This document shows positions 15,636-23,589 of a stretch of 29,952 bases of DNA, piece after piece. The translations under genes and the position numbers were made by a program. Numbering within the stretch: the first letter of the stretch is position 1; each line of letters opens with the position of its first letter. The DNA is from JBGTIS01 sp041745535 (GTDB lineage: Bacteria; Bacteroidota; Bacteroidia; Cytophagales; Cyclobacteriaceae): NCBI GenBank assembly GCA_041745535.1, contig JBGTIS010000035.1, positions 1 through 29,952 on the forward strand, in the 5' to 3' direction. Under the pieces are notes generated by a model. The model ran no database searches, was not told the DNA's origin, and saw only the letters and a program-made list of their open reading frames with translations.

Positions 15636-16946
15636 ATGAAACACAACACTTACTCTTTAAAATTAATGGAAAAAAAAATATTATCTGGGCTGGACCGACA
15701 GCGGGAAATTTATATTCAGGGCATTTCGGGTAAAAAACCTTTATTGCCTGTGGGTTTTGCCCAATTGGAAGCGAAGGCCCAAACCAAGATGAACCCCGAA
15801 GCTTTCGCCTATATAGCTGGCGGAGCCGGTACAGAGCATACGGTGGATGCTAACCGCGAAGCTTTCGAACAATGGCTAATATTACCCAGAGTGTTAGTTG
15901 ATGTGTCTGACCGATCCATGGGCATTACTTTGTTTGGCGAAACTTTTCCCAGTCCCATTATGCTGGCGCCAATTGGTGTATTGGAACTTGCTCATCCCAA
16001 AGGCGATCTGGCGGTGGCTGAAGCTGCGGCAGCAACTGGTGTGCCCATGATTTTTTCTAATCAGGCGTCCTTTTCAATGGAAGAATGTTCGAGCAAAATG
16101 GGCGAAAGTGTAAAATGGTTCCAACTTTACTGGAGCAAGTCAGACAAACTGGTTGCCAGTTTGGTTTCCCGTGCGGAAGCCTGCGGATGCAAAGCGATTG
16201 TGGTTACCCTCGACACATTTATGCTGGGATGGCGAACCCGCGATCTGGACCTGGCTTATTTGCCTTTTCTGGAAGGAAGAGGGATTGCGCAATACGTAAG
16301 CGATCCTGTATTTCTAGAATTATTGGAGAAGGAAATGACACAACCTAATCTTGGCCCTAAACCCAGCCTTACACTAAAAACATTGAAAACCTTATACCAG
16401 ATGACCCGTCACTTTCCAGGTTCCTTCATGAAAAATCTGCAATCAGGTAAGCCAAAGGCGGCAGTCCGGTTATTTACCAATATATACTCCAGGCAATCGC
16501 TTACCTGGGAAAATTTAGCTTTTTTAAGAACCGTAACCAAACTTCCCATATTGCTGAAAGGAATTCTCCATCCAGATGATGCCAGGAAAGCGCAAGGCTA
16601 TGGTTTGGATGGTATTATTGTATCTACCCATGGCGGAAGACAACTGGATGGCTCAATCGGGGCACTGGATGCGCTTCCCGGTATTATTCAGGCAACTGGT
16701 AACAACTATCCCGTTTTACTGGATAGTGGCATCCGGGGTGGAGCGGATATATTTAAGGCCTTAGCGTTGGGCGCCAAAGCGGTGCTGGTAGGCAGACCTT
16801 ATGCCTATGGACTGGCGCTGGCAGGAAAAGAAGGCGTTATTGAAATTATCAAAAATTTAACAGCGGATTTTGATATTACGATGAGCTTGGCAGGATGTAG
16901 CAGTATTAAAGAAATCAATAGTAGTTTGCTAACGAAAATTGGTTAA
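15636..16946 (+). CDS. FMN-dependent alpha-hydroxy-acid oxidase/dehydrogenase (lactate 2-monooxygenase-like)
   Basis: The protein has the FMN-dependent hydroxy-acid dehydrogenase fold. AYIAGGAGTEHTVDANREAF is near the N-terminus, QLYWSKSD and VTLDT form the FMN pocket, LLKGI carries the Lys and STHGGRQLDG carries the catalytic His and Arg. DSGIRGGADIFKALALGAKA and VGRPYAYGLA bind the phosphate. Several starts are possible: TTG 15609 and ATG at 15627, 15636 and 15666. I chose 15636; the family sequence starts in earnest with DRQREIYIQG. The length, above most glycolate/lactate oxidases, and the AYLPFLEGRGIAQYVSDPVF stretch resemble lactate 2-monooxygenases. It oxidises an L-2-hydroxy acid, perhaps L-lactate; electron acceptor is not evident. 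Confidence 0.88.
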   Translation: MKHNTYSLKLMEKKILSGLDRQREIYIQGISGKKPLLPVGFAQLEAKAQTKMNPEAFAYIAGGAGTEHTVDANREAFEQWLILPRVLVDVSDRSMGITLFGETFPSPIMLAPIGVLELAHPKGDLAVAEAAAATGVPMIFSNQASFSMEECSSKMGESVKWFQLYWSKSDKLVASLVSRAEACGCKAIVVTLDTFMLGWRTRDLDLAYLPFLEGRGIAQYVSDPVFLELLEKEMTQPNLGPKPSLTLKTLKTLYQMTRHFPGSFMKNLQSGKPKAAVRLFTNIYSRQSLTWENLAFLRTVTKLPILLKGILHPDDARKAQGYGLDGIIVSTHGGRQLDGSIGALDALPGIIQATGNNYPVLLDSGIRGGADIFKALALGAKAVLVGRPYAYGLALAGKEGVIEIIKNLTADFDITMSLAGCSSIKEINSSLLTKIG

Positions 16947-17281
16947 ACAAATTTTGGTTAAAGGAATAGATTACGCTATTTTAAAATAAATTTAGTTTGA
17001 GTGAAAGACATTGACCAAAATAATTATTTGACTAACGGCTTTTAATTCATACTTGATATTTTTTTTATCCTAAATAATCAATAATTTGCTCAGGTTCATA
17101 TTTTATCTTGTTCCATATCCTCTCTTTTATGGTTTAATTAATAGCTAAAAGTTTAGCGCTAAATATATTTTTTTTATCATTTATCTATCCACTACTAAAT
17201 TGGAACTTATTGAAGAAATTAACCATCAATATTTAGAAAAAAAATGATTGTAATTTATTTCATAACTAATTATGAAGCAAA
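16947..17281. other. AT-rich convergent intergenic region, no gene seen
   Basis: This region lies between the 3' ends of the oxidase gene (plus) and the transporter (minus). It has no coding frame of note on either strand. The only structures are the overlapping GCTAAA/TTTAGC repeats at 17144-17163 and, at its right edge, the transporter's terminator-like hairpin. Confidence 0.5.
17144..17163. repeat. Overlapping palindromes GCTAAA-AG-TTTAGC-GCTAAA
   Basis: Three 6-nt half-sites in alternating orientation form two mutually exclusive perfect inverted repeats: GCTAAA-AG-TTTAGC, and the 12-bp palindrome TTTAGCGCTAAA. The layout resembles a multi-site operator or alternative stem-loops. It sits in a convergent spacer more than 140 bp from either gene end, so a role as a promoter operator is not obvious. 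Confidence 0.35.
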
Positions 17282-17306
17282 TGGTTAAAGTACTATTGTT
17301 TAACCA
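17282..17306. terminator. Terminator-like hairpin just after the transporter stop
   Basis: TGGTTAAA, a 9-nt loop and TTTAACCA form a perfect 8-bp stem that begins one nt beyond the transporter stop codon (minus strand). It lacks a long T tract on the minus strand, so strength is uncertain. It could serve the transporter or, from the other side, converging transcription. Confidence 0.5.
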
Positions 17307-17307
17307 A

Positions 17308-19104
17308 TTATTTAAATGGATAAATAATAGGAATTAACAAAGTAGCTATAATCCAAAATAACAAATTCAACCAGGAACCAATTCTAAGGAAATCCATAAA
17401 CTTATACTGACCTACCCCATAAATCATAGTATTGGTCTGATAGCCGATGGGTGTCATAAAACTGGCAGATGCGGCAAAGGTGATCGACATCAGAAACGGA
17501 ATCGGACTTAATCCTAAAGAATTAGCGGTAACAATTGCTATTGGAGCCAGCAAGGCTGCTGTTGCATTGTTCGACATTACTTCGGTAAGTAACGATGTGA
17601 TCAGGTATAAACCAGACACAATGGCAATAGGGCCCCATTGTCCTAAATATTGTATCAGAGAACTTGCGATAATATCTGCCAACCCACTATTTTCCATGGC
17701 TACTCCTAAACTTAATGCGCCAGCCAGTAGAAAAATTACTTTCCATTCTATAGATTCATAAAAATCTTTCATGGTAAGGCAATTGGTAAGTACCAGAATA
17801 AGAGATCCGGCAATGGCACCAATCATTATAGGTACAATTTCCAAGGTAGCGGTAATAACCACAATAGCTAAAACGCCAACTACCAAAAAAAACTTGTTTC
17901 TTTGAAAATCTACAATACCATCTTCCGACAAAATAATCATAGGATGATCGGGCTGCCTTTGTAACTCTTTCAGATTGTCCAGGTGGTGGGTTTTCACTTC
18001 AGCCAGGATCACATCGCCAGCCCGTAAGGTTACTTCGTAAAGTCGGTTGTGCAGTACCTCCTCCCGGTGTTTGATGGCTAGCGGAATAGCCCGGAAGGTT
18101 CTTCGAAAATCCAATAATTTCAGTGTTTTCCCCTCAAAATCAGAATTCGCGGTAATTATTAGTTCCACCAGGGAAGTGCCACGCTCATTGAAAAAATCTT
18201 CCCCAATTTTTAATGATTTACCCTCATTGAACCTAATGTTGTCTTTTAATGCTTTTATTTTGTTTACATCGCAACGTATTTTCAGCACATCGCCCTCCAG
18301 TAAAACCAAATCTCCGGGAGGTAAAGGAAAAGTTGTGGTATTTCTTCTCACCTCAATGATGTCCATTTCTAAATCCTGCACCAATGGGGAATCCATAATC
18401 GTTTTATTCACAGAAGGCGATTCTTTCATCAGTTCTATTTCCGCCAGATAGTCCCCCAATCCGAATCTCTTTTGCAAACTGGCATCACCTTTCCTGTCCG
18501 GTAACATTTTAATACCGAAAACCAACATATAAACCAGGCCAACCAGAAAAAATATAAGGCCCATGGGCGTCATGTCAAACATAGAAAAAGGTTCCAGTCC
18601 ACGATCTTTCATTATACCAGCTACCAGCACGTTGGTAGAAGTACCAATCAGGGAACAGGTGCCACCAAAAATAGACGCGTAAGAAAGTGGAATCAGCGCT
18701 TTTGACGGACTTATATTTGATGATTGAGCCACCTGCACAACAATCGGAATAAAAACCGCCACTACCGGAGTATTATTGATAAAAGCTGAAATAAATGCCA
18801 CCAATATCATCATGGTAACAATGCCCAATGTAAAATTCTTTTTGAACACACCTGATAATCTCAAACTTACGTATTGCATGCCTCCTGTTTTCAGGAGCCC
18901 AGCACTCAAAATAAACATAGCTGCTACCGTAATGGTAGCTGTGTTGCTGAACCCGGCTACACCCTCTGACGGGCTGATAATACCCAGCAGCACCAGAGAA
19001 ATCATGACCAGCATGGCTACCAAATCAATGGCGATAATTTCGGTGGCGAAAAGAATGACAGCACCAATTATAATTACCAACACTAAAATAGCAGATGTAG
19101 CCAT
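17308..19104 (-). CDS. SLC13/DASS-type anion permease with TrkA_C (RCK_C) domains
   Basis: This 598-residue integral membrane protein has the SLC13/DASS layout. An N-terminal bundle includes SAFINNTPVVAVFIPIV (the family N-N-T-P-V hairpin motif) and GGTCSLIGTSTNVLVAGI. A cytoplasmic insert of about 150 residues (roughly 215-385) looks like two TrkA_C domains (LPPGDLVLLEGDVLKIRCDV; EVTLRAGDVILAEV). A second bundle holds the mirrored SNNATAALLAPIAI and SFMTPIGYQTNTMIYGVGQY. Members carry sulfate, dicarboxylates or other anions, often with sodium. Bacterial homologues with RCK_C inserts are frequently annotated as sulfate permease-like, which would suit the nearby sulfatase, but this is only a link by proximity. 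Substrate is not decided. Confidence 0.88.
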   Translation of the reverse strand: MATSAILVLVIIIGAVILFATEIIAIDLVAMLVMISLVLLGIISPSEGVAGFSNTATITVAAMFILSAGLLKTGGMQYVSLRLSGVFKKNFTLGIVTMMILVAFISAFINNTPVVAVFIPIVVQVAQSSNISPSKALIPLSYASIFGGTCSLIGTSTNVLVAGIMKDRGLEPFSMFDMTPMGLIFFLVGLVYMLVFGIKMLPDRKGDASLQKRFGLGDYLAEIELMKESPSVNKTIMDSPLVQDLEMDIIEVRRNTTTFPLPPGDLVLLEGDVLKIRCDVNKIKALKDNIRFNEGKSLKIGEDFFNERGTSLVELIITANSDFEGKTLKLLDFRRTFRAIPLAIKHREEVLHNRLYEVTLRAGDVILAEVKTHHLDNLKELQRQPDHPMIILSEDGIVDFQRNKFFLVVGVLAIVVITATLEIVPIMIGAIAGSLILVLTNCLTMKDFYESIEWKVIFLLAGALSLGVAMENSGLADIIASSLIQYLGQWGPIAIVSGLYLITSLLTEVMSNNATAALLAPIAIVTANSLGLSPIPFLMSITFAASASFMTPIGYQTNTMIYGVGQYKFMDFLRIGSWLNLLFWIIATLLIPIIYPFK

Positions 19105-19498
19105 AGGTTATTATTTTAAAAATTATAAAATCAGGTAAATCTATAAACTATATCAGAATTGTAGATATTCATTATAAAAATTTTTTGTTTTATTAAAACC
19201 TATTGTATGCACTATATGTATGCATAATAAAAATATTAAATAGACTTCAGATTGACAATAGATTTATTGAAAGGTGATGCCTGATCTGGTGAATCAGGTT
19301 ACAAATCTGACTTAATTCTTCAGCATGATCCAAAATTATCAAGGGATTGATTGAAGTAATATAATGAGTTTTGCCTGCCAAATTTTTATAATGGTAAAGG
19401 GAGCATATCAACAATACAAAACTGTTTATAAGCGCAACAGGCCCAGCCTTAAGGTTTGTGGAAAATGGATTTTGGAAAAAATATGAGGGAGTTGTATT
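19105..19498. other. Intergenic region upstream of the permease; short repeats only
   Basis: No gene is seen. TATGCA-N9-TGCATA at about 19206-19226 contains two direct copies of TGTATGCA and lies ~100 bp before the permease start, where a regulator could bind. CCTGAT-7 nt-ATCAGG at 19280-19298 is a small stem. Neither is strongly supported. Confidence 0.3.
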
Positions 19499-19735
19499 TT
19501 AGGTTCTGGCTAAATGGTCGTCGAATATACCATTTAACATCGGATAATAGTGACTTCTTTTGATGGTTTCAATTTCTAACATTGAAAATGGCCGGCGCTT
19601 AATTTCGTCACTTAACAAACCGGCATACAAATAACTTTCTGTTTTCAGTGCCCTGATAAAAAGGATAAACAAATCAGCATTGCGCATTTCGTTAATCTGT
19701 TGGGCTATTACTTTTTTTCTGCGATTTTCAACCAT
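19499..19735 (-). CDS. Small hypothetical protein (78 aa)
   Basis: A 78-residue ATG-started frame encodes a charged, probably soluble helical protein: a basic start (MVENRRKKV), a QQINEMRNADLFILFIRALK helix and an acidic/basic middle EIKRRPFSMLEIET. No domain is recognised and there is no membrane segment or Cys motif. It stands alone between long spacers, on the same strand as the permease and channel genes. The amino-acid composition looks genuinely protein-like and no better frame overlaps it, but a small orphan of this size can be spurious. Confidence 0.45.
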   Translation of the reverse strand: MVENRRKKVIAQQINEMRNADLFILFIRALKTESYLYAGLLSDEIKRRPFSMLEIETIKRSHYYPMLNGIFDDHLART

Positions 19736-19868
19736 GACTCGTACGTTTTTAGAAAGTTGTTTTCAATAAACGCGCGAATTATATTTAGTTCGCATTTAAC
19801 TTTTAAGAAAATACTACTTTACCGGCTATGGCCCGCTACCCCTATGGAAATTACTAAATGGGTAATTG

Positions 19869-19892
19869 CTACTGAAAAATAATTTTCAGTAG
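19869..19892. terminator. Perfect 10-bp hairpin after the channel gene
   Basis: CTACTGAAAA, loop ATAA and TTTTCAGTAG form a perfect stem in the 281-bp spacer left of the channel gene. It is about 125 nt past the channel stop and lacks a strong T run on the minus strand. It is a plausible terminator or processing hairpin between the channel and the 78-aa gene. The rest of this spacer holds nothing I can name. Confidence 0.45.
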
Positions 19893-20016
19893 GCTATTAT
19901 TCTATTTAAAGCCAATATTCCTAAAAAAAATTATAAAGGGATATGGTGTTTCCTACAAACTATTGGAAAAGGGGGGAGAAGTTGAAAGCGACAAATCCTG
20001 GTTTATTTTCAAAACC

Positions 20017-21069
20017 TTACAAATTTTCGGGCATTATATCTAAGTCAGTTTTAAATTTTTCTCCCTGTAACTGATCCCATTGCCAACCATCACTTAATAA
20101 ATTTTCATACAGCAATCTCCTTCGGTTGGAAAGTGAATTATAAAGCCTTTCCATTGCCGGTGGATCGGTATGGGCAAGTCCTACACCGGTTTGTTGATGA
20201 ATCCTTTCCAAATTAGGTACAGGAGGATTTTCTTTTGCCTTTTGGTCATCCCCTATTGTTTGTAAATAAGCGGTAATTGATCTTCTTATCAACTGAAGTT
20301 GAATTGGGGATGGACGTTTATCTTCTGGAATATGAAATAAAAAAATAGTAAGAGCTTCATCCAGACTGGCTATTTGTAAAATAATATTTTCGTCCTGATT
20401 CGCATTATGCATATAATGTAAAATAGGGTAAGCAAGATGGTTCTGCGCGTATCGAAATACCATATCAGCCAGCGCGGTAAACTGGCTGGATATACTTTTA
20501 AAATCTGATCCATCAAAACTGTTGATCACAATTTGTTCGGGTGATTCTCCTAAAGCGGCAATATAGAGGCTTAACGCTCTTTTTTGGATGGCATTGGAAA
20601 TAACTGGCACCAAATAGGTAATTGACATGGTTATCAGTATAAGTCCTACCATGCCTGCCAGCGCGGTTACAATACGCCATCCATTTGTACTGGCTATATA
20701 ATCGCCTGTGCCCAACGTAGATATCGTAAAACCTGTGTAATAGATTTTTTCCCACACATCAGCAGGAACCTGGGTGGTGGAATTGATAATGGAATATGGA
20801 TCTGATAAAAACACCAATGCCAGTCCTGCCCAGGCCAGCAAAACCCAGATAATGCAGACAGACACAATAATTACTAAACCCAGATAGTTTAAAATTTTGT
20901 TTACCCCGTTTTTCCTTGCAAGCAGGAAAAAAAAATGGTATGCGAGTTTACTCACCTTTTTAGTGATTTTACCCTCATTGGTGGGTACAAAAGCAGTAAC
21001 ACAAAAATCATATATCGCACTACTAATCAATATTATACCTAACACAAGTTGGAGATAATTCAATATCAT
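20017..21069 (-). CDS. Potassium-channel-like membrane protein (Ion_trans_2 type)
   Basis: The 350-residue protein has hydrophobic helices at about 4-25, 62-88 and 135-158. A pore loop sits between the last two, with the filter sequence TISTLGTGDYIAS (core 118-124). This is the 2TM-pore arrangement of bacterial K+ channels. The canonical T-[VI]-G-Y-G-D filter is replaced by T-L-G-T-G-D, so Tyr is absent, which would change or loosen K+ selectivity. The C-terminal ~190 residues are cytoplasmic, mostly helical, with no RCK or cyclic-nucleotide domain seen. It is separated from the upstream 578-aa gene by a strong terminator, so it needs its own promoter. Channel identity is well supported; ion selectivity is not. 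Confidence 0.82.
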   Translation of the reverse strand: MILNYLQLVLGIILISSAIYDFCVTAFVPTNEGKITKKVSKLAYHFFFLLARKNGVNKILNYLGLVIIVSVCIIWVLLAWAGLALVFLSDPYSIINSTTQVPADVWEKIYYTGFTISTLGTGDYIASTNGWRIVTALAGMVGLILITMSITYLVPVISNAIQKRALSLYIAALGESPEQIVINSFDGSDFKSISSQFTALADMVFRYAQNHLAYPILHYMHNANQDENIILQIASLDEALTIFLFHIPEDKRPSPIQLQLIRRSITAYLQTIGDDQKAKENPPVPNLERIHQQTGVGLAHTDPPAMERLYNSLSNRRRLLYENLLSDGWQWDQLQGEKFKTDLDIMPENL

Positions 21070-21091
21070 TTTGAATTGTTAGTATACCACC

Positions 21092-21135
21092 TAAATAAAA
21101 GTAGCAAGCTATTACCTGCTTGCTACTTTTATTTA
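21092..21135. terminator. Strong bidirectional intrinsic terminator (18-bp perfect stem)
   Basis: TAAATAAAAGTAGCAAGC, an 8-nt loop TATTACCT and its exact complement GCTTGCTACTTTTATTTA form a perfect 18-bp inverted repeat. A/T flanks on each side give T tracts in both directions. It begins 20 nt beyond the stop of the 578-aa gene and ends that minus-strand transcript before the channel gene. This is the clearest terminator in the window. Confidence 0.85.
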
Positions 21136-21154
21136 AAATATTAAAATAAAATAT

Positions 21155-22891
21155 TTAGCTAATAATGGCAATCCAACCTCCGGCAGCGGCAGCAATAGCT
21201 GATAAAAATGCCGTAGCAAACAACCACCAAGCAGCAGAAGCGGCTGTTTTCCTGGCGTTTTCTGCCTGGTGAATCACCTCATGCTTCACTTCTTCCAACC
21301 GACGTTCGGCCTCAGCTTCCATTTTTTCTACCTTAGCCATAATACCGTTTTTTGTTTCTTCCACCTTGTCCACTATTTTGTTTACATCTTCGCGTGAAAT
21401 TTTTTCATTGTTGGTCAATAAGGCCATCAATGTTTCGCGGTCAAATTGACTAATGCGATTTTTAATAACCGAGAAACTAGACTTCGGATCATGCAAAATC
21501 CGCTCGAGATCTCCTTGCAAACTATCGTAGCTTACTTCGGTACGATTCATACGATTCAGGTAATTCTTCAGGCCGGTTTCTGCTTTCGCTTTTTGGTCAT
21601 CGGAAGTAGCAGTAGCATTTTCAGTAGAGGTGTGTTGAAGTTCCTGAGTCTTATTCTTTGTAGAAGCCACCTTGCTTGATACAAAATCTATCGCTGTGGC
21701 TACATAAGTGGCTACTTTTTCGGCCTGGTCATGATTGATGTTCTTATTTTGCTCCAGCAACGCCACAAAAGTAGAACGGTCCATTTGTTTAATCCTATCA
21801 GAAAGGATACTGCCAACATGTTTAGGATCCTGGGTAATCCTTTCTATATCATTTCGGATGCGCTCCGGATTTAATTCCTCCTTGCCCGTATTTCTCAGGT
21901 AATCTTCAATTTTTCTCACATATTCATCAATATCCTCTTCGCTGGCGGAAGTAAACTGAGCGGCTAACTTTTTAGCTTTGTCCTCAGTATTGGCACCAGA
22001 TTGAACAGCTTGCTTTGCCTGATCAAATACGTTGGCTAGTTTTTTTATGTCTCTTTTGCTAAAATTGGGCTGCTCCGAAGCCAGTTTGACAAATAACTCG
22101 GTGGTAACTCCATCTTCTCCAGTTTTTGTTTTCTCCTCAAAGCGCACATCTTTCAGAATATCGATAAAGTCCTTTTTAATTTGCTCATAATCGGGACCAC
22201 TTTCCTCTGCACGGTCCATGTACTCATCAATTTTTTTCTGAATATCTTTCACATGAATCGCATCTTCCATTTCTTCCCGAACCCTGTGGATGGTTTTTTC
22301 GGCGATATCCTCAATCTTTCCATAAGGTGAACCCTGGAACAGGTGCTGAACGGCAGATGCTGAAGATCTGATCCCTGAAATGGCAGTACTAATCAGGCTG
22401 CCTAATAAAGAACTGACGGATTTGATTTCCAGATACGCCATAACTGTAAAAAAAGTAGCCCAAATTACCAATCCTAAGGTCACCCCGATAACAACATTTC
22501 CAACCAGAGATAATTCTACAGCCAATAGGCTGGCACAAAATAAGGCAATGCTGGCTGTAATCATCGTCCATAAGCCTACGCCTGTACTGATCTTTACACC
22601 AATTGGTGTATCATCAGAATGGTCTTCCTGGTCATCATTTGATTTTTTCTTGTTACTATATACCTGTTTTTCCACATCGCCCACAGCTGATATCCCTACG
22701 GCTACTGAGAGTGCCGTAAGTAACACCTGAAAACCAATGGCCAGCAAAACACCAGCTACCAGGCTTGCGAAAAATTGAGGAGTGGCCAGCACATCCGTTA
22801 CCGGGTCTACGCCTAGGGTTTGCGCATGGATAATACCGATACTAACTATTAAAAAAATTAGTGTCAAAAAAATAGGTTTAAAAGTTTTCAT
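21155..22891 (-). CDS. Large membrane protein with three helical repeats, function unknown
   Basis: At 578 residues, it begins with a signal-like hydrophobic segment ending IHAQ (about 8-24), then has membrane helices near 41-70 and 108-158 and a C-terminal helix near 553-577 (WWLFATAFLSAIAAAAGGWI). Between them lies a ~350-residue charged helical region. Three repeats of roughly 80 residues are visible at about 219-300, 322-405 and 438-515, each with an I-x-x-Y-helix, a 'D(I/L)-x-x-I' helix, a DR-x-x-x-x-x-LL motif and a basic helix. Repeats 2 and 3 share ERI-x-x-DPK and F-or-M-DR-x-T. A coiled coil (515-550) precedes the last helix. I do not recognise a named family; YtxH- or scaffold-like roles are guesses. 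Its gene has its own terminator. Confidence 0.75.
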   Translation of the reverse strand: MKTFKPIFLTLIFLIVSIGIIHAQTLGVDPVTDVLATPQFFASLVAGVLLAIGFQVLLTALSVAVGISAVGDVEKQVYSNKKKSNDDQEDHSDDTPIGVKISTGVGLWTMITASIALFCASLLAVELSLVGNVVIGVTLGLVIWATFFTVMAYLEIKSVSSLLGSLISTAISGIRSSASAVQHLFQGSPYGKIEDIAEKTIHRVREEMEDAIHVKDIQKKIDEYMDRAEESGPDYEQIKKDFIDILKDVRFEEKTKTGEDGVTTELFVKLASEQPNFSKRDIKKLANVFDQAKQAVQSGANTEDKAKKLAAQFTSASEEDIDEYVRKIEDYLRNTGKEELNPERIRNDIERITQDPKHVGSILSDRIKQMDRSTFVALLEQNKNINHDQAEKVATYVATAIDFVSSKVASTKNKTQELQHTSTENATATSDDQKAKAETGLKNYLNRMNRTEVSYDSLQGDLERILHDPKSSFSVIKNRISQFDRETLMALLTNNEKISREDVNKIVDKVEETKNGIMAKVEKMEAEAERRLEEVKHEVIHQAENARKTAASAAWWLFATAFLSAIAAAAGGWIAIIS

Positions 22892-23036
22892 ATTATAAAA
22901 ATTAACAATTAAAAAGTTTTGAAGTTATTGATATGAAAGCAACTAGAAATAAGTACGGTTTGTTTCAATGGATTTTTTTAATCGCTTTATTTCTGGTAGG
23001 TTAACTTGGTTATAGATAGGAAAGACTTACGATTCC

Positions 23037-23059
23037 ATTGTTCAATCGTTTTGAACAAT
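23037..23059. terminator. 9-bp inverted repeat overlapping the Rrf2 gene end
   Basis: ATTGTTCAA, 5-nt spacer TCGTT and TTGAACAAT form a perfect stem spanning the last codons and stop of the Rrf2 gene. It would act on the minus strand as a terminator-like stem. No T tract follows, so it may be only partly effective. Confidence 0.45.
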
Positions 23060-23482
23060 TGGTAAACCATCCATGGCGACGATATCGGCCAGGCTATAAT
23101 TTTTCAGAATGTTCACAGTTTGATCTCTTACTTCCTTAATCACCCTTCGTATACCACAGGTTTTTTCATCTTTACACTCTTCGCACCGTTCGTAATATTT
23201 GTGGGTAACACAGGGAAGTAATGCCAGGGCACCATCAAACAAACGAATTACATCCGCCATATTTACTTCTTCGGGCGAGCGCAGCAGGTAATAGCCACCT
23301 CCTCTGCCCTTTTTGCTGTTCAATATGCCGGCATTTCTTAAATCTAATAAAATAGTTTCTAAAAATTTCTTGGGTATATTTTCTGATTCCGCTATTTCAC
23401 TTATAAGAATAGGCCCTTTATCCTGTTGTTTTGCTAAATACAATAAAGCATTCAGCGCATACTTAGCTTTTTTGGATAACAT
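23042..23482 (-). CDS. Rrf2-family transcriptional regulator with four clustered Cys
   Basis: The natural start is the ATG at 23482, giving MLSKKAKYALNALLYLAKQ, the classic Rrf2/IscR N-terminus; eight codons upstream in frame are unlikely to be used. The winged helix follows: ILISEIAESENIPKKFLETI and LRNAGILNSKKGRGGGYYLL, with the GRGGGYxL wing. The dimerisation helix then carries CVTHKYYERCEECKDEKTC, that is C-x8-C-x2-C-x5-C. Rrf2 proteins such as IscR and NsrR use a Cys cluster here to hold an Fe-S centre that senses cluster status, NO or redox. Four cysteines allow such a centre, but the spacing differs from the IscR pattern, so the ligand is uncertain. Targets are unknown; the nucleoside hydrolase gene lies 107 nt upstream on the same strand. 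Confidence 0.9.
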   Translation of the reverse strand: MLSKKAKYALNALLYLAKQQDKGPILISEIAESENIPKKFLETILLDLRNAGILNSKKGRGGGYYLLRSPEEVNMADVIRLFDGALALLPCVTHKYYERCEECKDEKTCGIRRVIKEVRDQTVNILKNYSLADIVAMDGLPIVQND

Positions 23483-23589
23483 GTGTTTAAAATACCAATT
23501 AATCAATCAATTAAATCAAATAAAGCTAAGGTAAATTGGGCAATTAAAAAAATTCAGGAATTACATACTTTATCGGAAAAGCCAGCCTG

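Noticed and set aside
19261..19330. Possible tRNA-like stem CCTGAT/ATCAGG
   Set aside because: No cloverleaf, T-loop or acceptor pairing could be formed around it.
19700..19882. A 60-codon plus-strand ORF overlapping the 78-aa gene start
   Set aside because: Composition is not protein-like, it ends in the hairpin region, and it has no motif or context.
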